Source: Craspedostauros australis (Eukaryota; Bacillariophyta; Bacillariophyceae; Mastogloiales; Achnanthaceae). From it: a DNA stretch of 64,000 nt. Positions 60,076-64,000 of the stretch are shown piece by piece. The notes under the pieces were generated by a model. The model did not search any database. It saw only the letters and a program-made list of their open reading frames with translations, and had not been told where the DNA came from. How positions within the stretch are numbered: position 1 is the first letter of the stretch; each line of letters begins with the position of its first letter. The position numbers and the translations under genes were made by a program. The DNA lies in assembly GCA_026770025.1 (NCBI GenBank), contig JAMXDE010000013.1:1550001-1614000 (forward strand). Direction: 5' to 3'.

Positions 60076-63000
60076 ATGTTTCCCTCTGCTGCTGCCAAGG
60101 CCCTCTCCAAGGACGGCAACCCCTCTCCTCGTAAGAAGCCGTGTTCTGCTTACCCTGTATCTGCTCCTCCATTCGACTCCAAAGGGTTCCTGCTGCCTAC
60201 TGCAGAGCAACTGTTGCCTGACAAGCCATCCGCTGCATTGCGGAAGCCAACCACCATCACGCAAGTGATCGATGTGAAGCCGATGCTCGCAGCGGATGGC
60301 GGCCTCGTCCCGAACGGTACGCATGCGCACGCTCGCGAGCTGCACGTGTTCGTACACATCCTTGACAACAACGGAGGCGTCTTCGACGACTCCAACGTCA
60401 GGGTGCGTTCGGAAGGACGAGGTGTCGGCGATGGGACTTCGGTGAGCGTTATCGTGAACGCGCCACCCCATGCTGCGCCTGACGTTGCACCACCTGTCGC
60501 GCCTACCCCACCAGCGAGGCTCCCTCGTCGCTGCAACGCTGTTGTTGCTGGGGGCTACGCAGATGCCTCTGGCGATAGCGACAGCACGTACGACGACAGC
60601 GGCAAGGAGCAACGAACACGCGCCAGCAGGAACAGGAGAGGAGGCCAGTTCGGGTACGACCAGGAAGAGGCGGGAAACTGGAGGCGTGATGCGATCGGTC
60701 GTATCATGGTAGCGCTTCGATCTAACCTAGATCCTACAATCCTCCAGCAAATGCCGACAACAGGATTCGTTCTCACAGGCCAACACGATCGGACCATCTG
60801 GAGCTCTGTGAAACAGATGTGGAGTGTCGTATCATCTGCACTTTGGACTGTCCTGCTTCCAGAAGAGGAGGTGCCAACTTGTCAGATGGAACAGGTGGTT
60901 TCATACGTACGCGGCAATGTGGAGCTTCCTCCGACAATGTTGGCATCTAACCTGTACACCCTCTGCTTGCTCGGACAAACTACACCATCCCACACGGTGA
61001 GAGCTGCTTTGGCCATGTCTGCACCACATGCACTGTGCACTGCTATCTTGGGCAAGCACGCACATGGGCTGTCGGAGGAACAGAAGGCGCGCATGCTTTC
61101 CAAACGCGACATCATCACGCAGAGCCAGGCCTGCACCTTGCGCGGTTGCTATGACATCTTGAGCCACGGCAAAGTCATCCCATCACGGGTTCTCCAGTAT
61201 CGCGTGCGTGCCAGTGATCTCTCTGGTGTGGTGTCCTTCCTCATGACAACTACTACATACAAGGCAGGGTTGAGTCACACAGTACAGTATGGGGGGGTTG
61301 AATTCGAAAATGTCCCAGTGTTCGATCGAGGTGGCACGACCATCCGAGAATTATTCGGCATGTACTCGTCCACTACAAACAACGCAGTGGGAAGGCCGGC
61401 GTTCACCATCATTACTAACCTCCTCACACGCAAAAGCAAGATCAAGACGGGGCTTTCTTCCTTCGAGAGTTACTTCTGGATGGCAACAGAGAAACTCAAA
61501 CAGGCAATTTCGCGCCTAGTCGAGCTGCTGGAGGCTAAGTATGAAGCGGATGGGGAGGAGAAAAACGATGATACTGTTGATGCCAATGACGAGCCGGATG
61601 ACGTCATCTTGTCACATGTGTGCACGGCAAAGTCCCTCTTGCATGCGCTTGAGCTGCTTGTCGTCTTCCTCAAATGGGAATTCACCGCGTCTCACTTGCA
61701 GCATGAGTGTGATGACCCAATGCATTCGGCCACGTTCGCTCTCACCACCAAAAAGGAGAAGAAGAAGGCAACATCCACATCAACCAATCAACGAAAACCA
61801 CGCACCAACAAGCACAAGCGGAAGAAGACCACCACCATCACAAACGATACTCCAACCATCCCAAATGACATTCCTGTGACCACCGCAAGCGAACAACCAC
61901 GTAAAGTATGCAACCGTTGTGGCGCAGCAATGCGATTTGTGGATGATCGTTTTGTTCCTTTTGTCACAATGCTTAAGGACAACGAACTCACGGAACACAA
62001 AGACGAATTGCAATCAATGCTTGCGGCGGCGCCAGGATTCGCCAACGAAATTGTTAACTACATGGCTCACAAAGTGCGTGCCAAAGTTCAATTCAGACAA
62101 ATCGACTTTTATCAATCCGAACTCAACAACAAGCCTGAAAGAGCCTATGTGGTACTCGACCATAAGCAAAAAATTCTACCAACAGGCCAAGGCGAAGCCC
62201 AACAAGAATATTGGGGGAAGAAGGGAATGTCACTGCTTGGGGCGATGGTCATCACATGTCGCAATGACATTTTCACTTATCGGTTCATCGACATTGTGGT
62301 CGATGGAAGACCGACACAAGACACTCTTCAAGTTGGTGGACTGCTGGAGATTGCGCAAAAAAAGGTCAAAGATATTCTCCCATCCGTGACTGAAATCATC
62401 CTACAGAGCGATAACGCGTGTTGCTTCGCCAGTCACGAGCACATCGCGCTCATCACGTCCAAACTCAACAAGAACCTTGTGACACGAAACGCGGCCAAAA
62501 TCATCGCATGGATCTACACGGAGGCCCAAACCGGTAAGAGCATGCTGGACACCCACTTCGCGTACATCACCCGTGTGCTGCGAAAATACGTGCAAAGTGG
62601 ACACGACATCAAGACCCCGCTGCAACTCTTCGAGGCACTGGTCGCCGGTAACATCGTGGGTACCACCACGGTACTGGCCAACGCAGAGACCCTTGAAGGC
62701 AACATCACCACGCTTCCAGGCGCACCAAAAAGACGATTCCGCGCATCTGGACAACAGGTACGTATGACTCACGAGGTGAAGTACGACGATGACCAGGCGC
62801 GGTTGGTGGCTGCATCTGGCATCACCGAAGACGTCGTGGTGAAGAGCACCGAATGGGAGGGCTGGAGTATCAACGAGTTGGGTGTTGTCGAGGACGATTC
62901 GCACACGTCCGACAAGCTGCCGATCACGTCCGAATCGTTCAGGAAGACGGACAAGACGCGAAAACTCGGGCGCACAGCGACAGAGAGGAAGGCGTTCGCG

Positions 63001-63615
63001 ATCGGCAAAGCCCTCCAAGACGGACAACAACATCTACCATCCGATCACACCACAGCACTACAAGACCAGACCGCGGAAACAGAACATCCACCACTTGCAG
63101 TGCCCGGCTGGGCAAGCAAAACAACACGGACCAACGCCAAACTACCAGACTACATCGCAGACAAGTTGAAGGACATCTGTGAAGCGTCCGCGAAGGACCC
63201 AAAAAACAGGCCATCGGAGCACGAAGCACACGAGAAACTGATGAACAACGCAAGAACCAAAACTGACTGGTACGTGCAACTGCACGCAAATCCCATGCGT
63301 GTCAAATCGTCGCTGTTTGCGGCGTACAGTGCCAAACAACGCAAAGAAAAGAAGCAGGCTGCCCTCATCAAGACGGAAACCGCCACAACACTGACCACCA
63401 CCACCACCAACACAACAAGCAAAGCAACAGTAACAGCATCTGCAATCGTGGCCATCAATAATGTGCCAGATGGAACAGAGGAGGAACGAATCGAAGAGGA
63501 GTTGCAGAGAGAGGAAGAGGAATTGGAGAATCAGAGGTGGTGTGATGCTCACACAGTGAAGGCAAATGCAGAAAGTGAGGCTGTGTTGGATGATGATGGC
63601 ACGAAAATTTTGTGA
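60076..63615 (+). CDS. DDE-like transposase, copy C (complete, 1179 aa)
   Basis: The start ATG at 60076 (MFPSAAAKALSKDGNPSPRK) is supported by the aligned start in copy B. In order: a Ser/Pro-rich basic N-terminus; a conserved region about 60-150; an Arg-rich patch (ASRNRRGGQFGYD); a central helical domain; FESYFWMATEKLKQAISRLV; a basic K/T-rich linker; a Cys-x2-Cys at about 612-615; then the core with Asp695 (LDHKQKILP), Asp779 (LQSDNACC) and Glu816 or Asp825 (YTEAQTGKSMLDTHF). The tail is charged and low-complexity. The three acids with this spacing suggest an RNase H-fold DDE/DDD transposase. The active-site assignment is by pattern only. The frame is intact. Confidence 0.85.
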   Translation: MFPSAAAKALSKDGNPSPRKKPCSAYPVSAPPFDSKGFLLPTAEQLLPDKPSAALRKPTTITQVIDVKPMLAADGGLVPNGTHAHARELHVFVHILDNNGGVFDDSNVRVRSEGRGVGDGTSVSVIVNAPPHAAPDVAPPVAPTPPARLPRRCNAVVAGGYADASGDSDSTYDDSGKEQRTRASRNRRGGQFGYDQEEAGNWRRDAIGRIMVALRSNLDPTILQQMPTTGFVLTGQHDRTIWSSVKQMWSVVSSALWTVLLPEEEVPTCQMEQVVSYVRGNVELPPTMLASNLYTLCLLGQTTPSHTVRAALAMSAPHALCTAILGKHAHGLSEEQKARMLSKRDIITQSQACTLRGCYDILSHGKVIPSRVLQYRVRASDLSGVVSFLMTTTTYKAGLSHTVQYGGVEFENVPVFDRGGTTIRELFGMYSSTTNNAVGRPAFTIITNLLTRKSKIKTGLSSFESYFWMATEKLKQAISRLVELLEAKYEADGEEKNDDTVDANDEPDDVILSHVCTAKSLLHALELLVVFLKWEFTASHLQHECDDPMHSATFALTTKKEKKKATSTSTNQRKPRTNKHKRKKTTTITNDTPTIPNDIPVTTASEQPRKVCNRCGAAMRFVDDRFVPFVTMLKDNELTEHKDELQSMLAAAPGFANEIVNYMAHKVRAKVQFRQIDFYQSELNNKPERAYVVLDHKQKILPTGQGEAQQEYWGKKGMSLLGAMVITCRNDIFTYRFIDIVVDGRPTQDTLQVGGLLEIAQKKVKDILPSVTEIILQSDNACCFASHEHIALITSKLNKNLVTRNAAKIIAWIYTEAQTGKSMLDTHFAYITRVLRKYVQSGHDIKTPLQLFEALVAGNIVGTTTVLANAETLEGNITTLPGAPKRRFRASGQQVRMTHEVKYDDDQARLVAASGITEDVVVKSTEWEGWSINELGVVEDDSHTSDKLPITSESFRKTDKTRKLGRTATERKAFAIGKALQDGQQHLPSDHTTALQDQTAETEHPPLAVPGWASKTTRTNAKLPDYIADKLKDICEASAKDPKNRPSEHEAHEKLMNNARTKTDWYVQLHANPMRVKSSLFAAYSAKQRKEKKQAALIKTETATTLTTTTTNTTSKATVTASAIVAINNVPDGTEEERIEEELQREEEELENQRWCDAHTVKANAESEAVLDDDGTKIL

Positions 63616-64000
63616 GGGGTGTGCATCGCCGCGATAACACGAGTTGTGGAGTTTTGTGGGTGGCAGACCATGCTACTACAACGAGTCTAGAGGCCATCCA
63701 AAAAACACATCCAAATATCGGCTTATCATGCTATATCTCAACAACACATCACTTAAAATTAAAAATAAACATTGCGTTCGTACACATGACTATCGGTTAA
63801 TCAGAATATCGAAGTTAAATGAGTATAGGAAATATTTTGGTAGTCATGTTGGTTTGCAGTGTTTTGTGTGGTGGATTCGGGAAATTCTCGATCAACCAAT
63901 GTTGCCCTCCCCTCAACACCCATGATGATCATCATCACTGTTGCATTTCTGTAATATGCGCATCACAATTGCTCTGTATACCCCCCATCTACCCACTCCA
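63616..64000 (+). other. 3' non-coding start of transposon copy C
   Basis: It matches 3372-3760 of copy A, including TGGCAGACCATGCTACTA and the GATCATCATCA stretch, and runs off the window end within the embedded segment. Confidence 0.75.

Larger units (their letters stand above)
59401..64000 (+). mobile_element. TIR DNA transposon, copy C (3' end outside the window)
   Basis: The left tip TGAGCCTGATCAGTGAGTCG starts at 59401, inside the Copia LTR. It carries an intact transposase frame and enters the embedded segment at about 63633 (GATAACACGAGTTGTGGA). The 3' repeat lies beyond the window. Because it sits in a very young retrotransposon, it is the most recent insertion in the window and has the best claim to be mobile. 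Confidence 0.9.

Noticed and set aside
1-64000. CRISPR arrays, bacterial operons or tRNA/rRNA genes
   Set aside because: The repeats seen are microsatellites, a 181-bp array and transposon ends. Genes are spliced and eukaryotic. No tRNA cloverleaf or rRNA was recognised by eye.

Overview
The window is nuclear DNA of a eukaryote, with spliced genes, canonical GT-AG introns, short UTR-like microsatellites and many transposable elements. The best fit is a plastid-bearing stramenopile, and a diatom is my favoured guess. The reasons are a fragment of a plastid-type enoyl-ACP reductase (FabI), Copia elements of the kind common in diatoms, GT61-like glycosyltransferases and a nuclear PRC2 (Su(z)12) gene. 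This placement is an inference, not a proof.

Layout. 1-5209: 3' part of a terminal-inverted-repeat DNA transposon (copy A) with a DDE-like transposase. 5293-11830: an ordinary host gene block with asparaginyl-tRNA synthetase (-), a two-CBS-domain protein (+) and the nucleolar ribosome-biogenesis protein BING4/Utp7/WDR46 (-). 11903-31305: a clean head-to-tail tandem duplication of a 9.7-kb unit. Each unit carries a small secreted-type reading frame (+), a large P-loop NTPase plus nuclease protein of the Crinkler-RHS (CR) effector type (-), a small Q-rich frame (-), a truncated FabI pseudogene (-) and a complete Su(z)12 homologue (-). 31552-41351: two related GT61-like glycosyltransferases (-), separated by transposon copy B (33448-39488, antisense). 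42832-48364: a young Copia-like element with 162-bp identical LTRs and a GAACA target duplication; it looks non-autonomous. 49028-49570: a 181-bp tandem repeat. 49942 to at least 59400: a young, apparently whole Copia element with ~758-bp LTRs. 59401-64000: transposon copy C, inserted into the right LTR of that Copia element.

How it fits together. The host genes are housekeeping genes with no operon-like link. The tandem duplication doubles a chromatin regulator whose two proteins are identical, alongside two CR proteins whose N-termini have diverged strongly. The three DNA-transposon copies share ~165-bp terminal inverted repeats. Each also carries, 3' of the transposase, a segment bounded by its own inverted repeats (1509 bp in both A and B). 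The most interesting items are the CR protein pair, the uneven divergence along the tandem duplication, and the embedded segment of the transposon.
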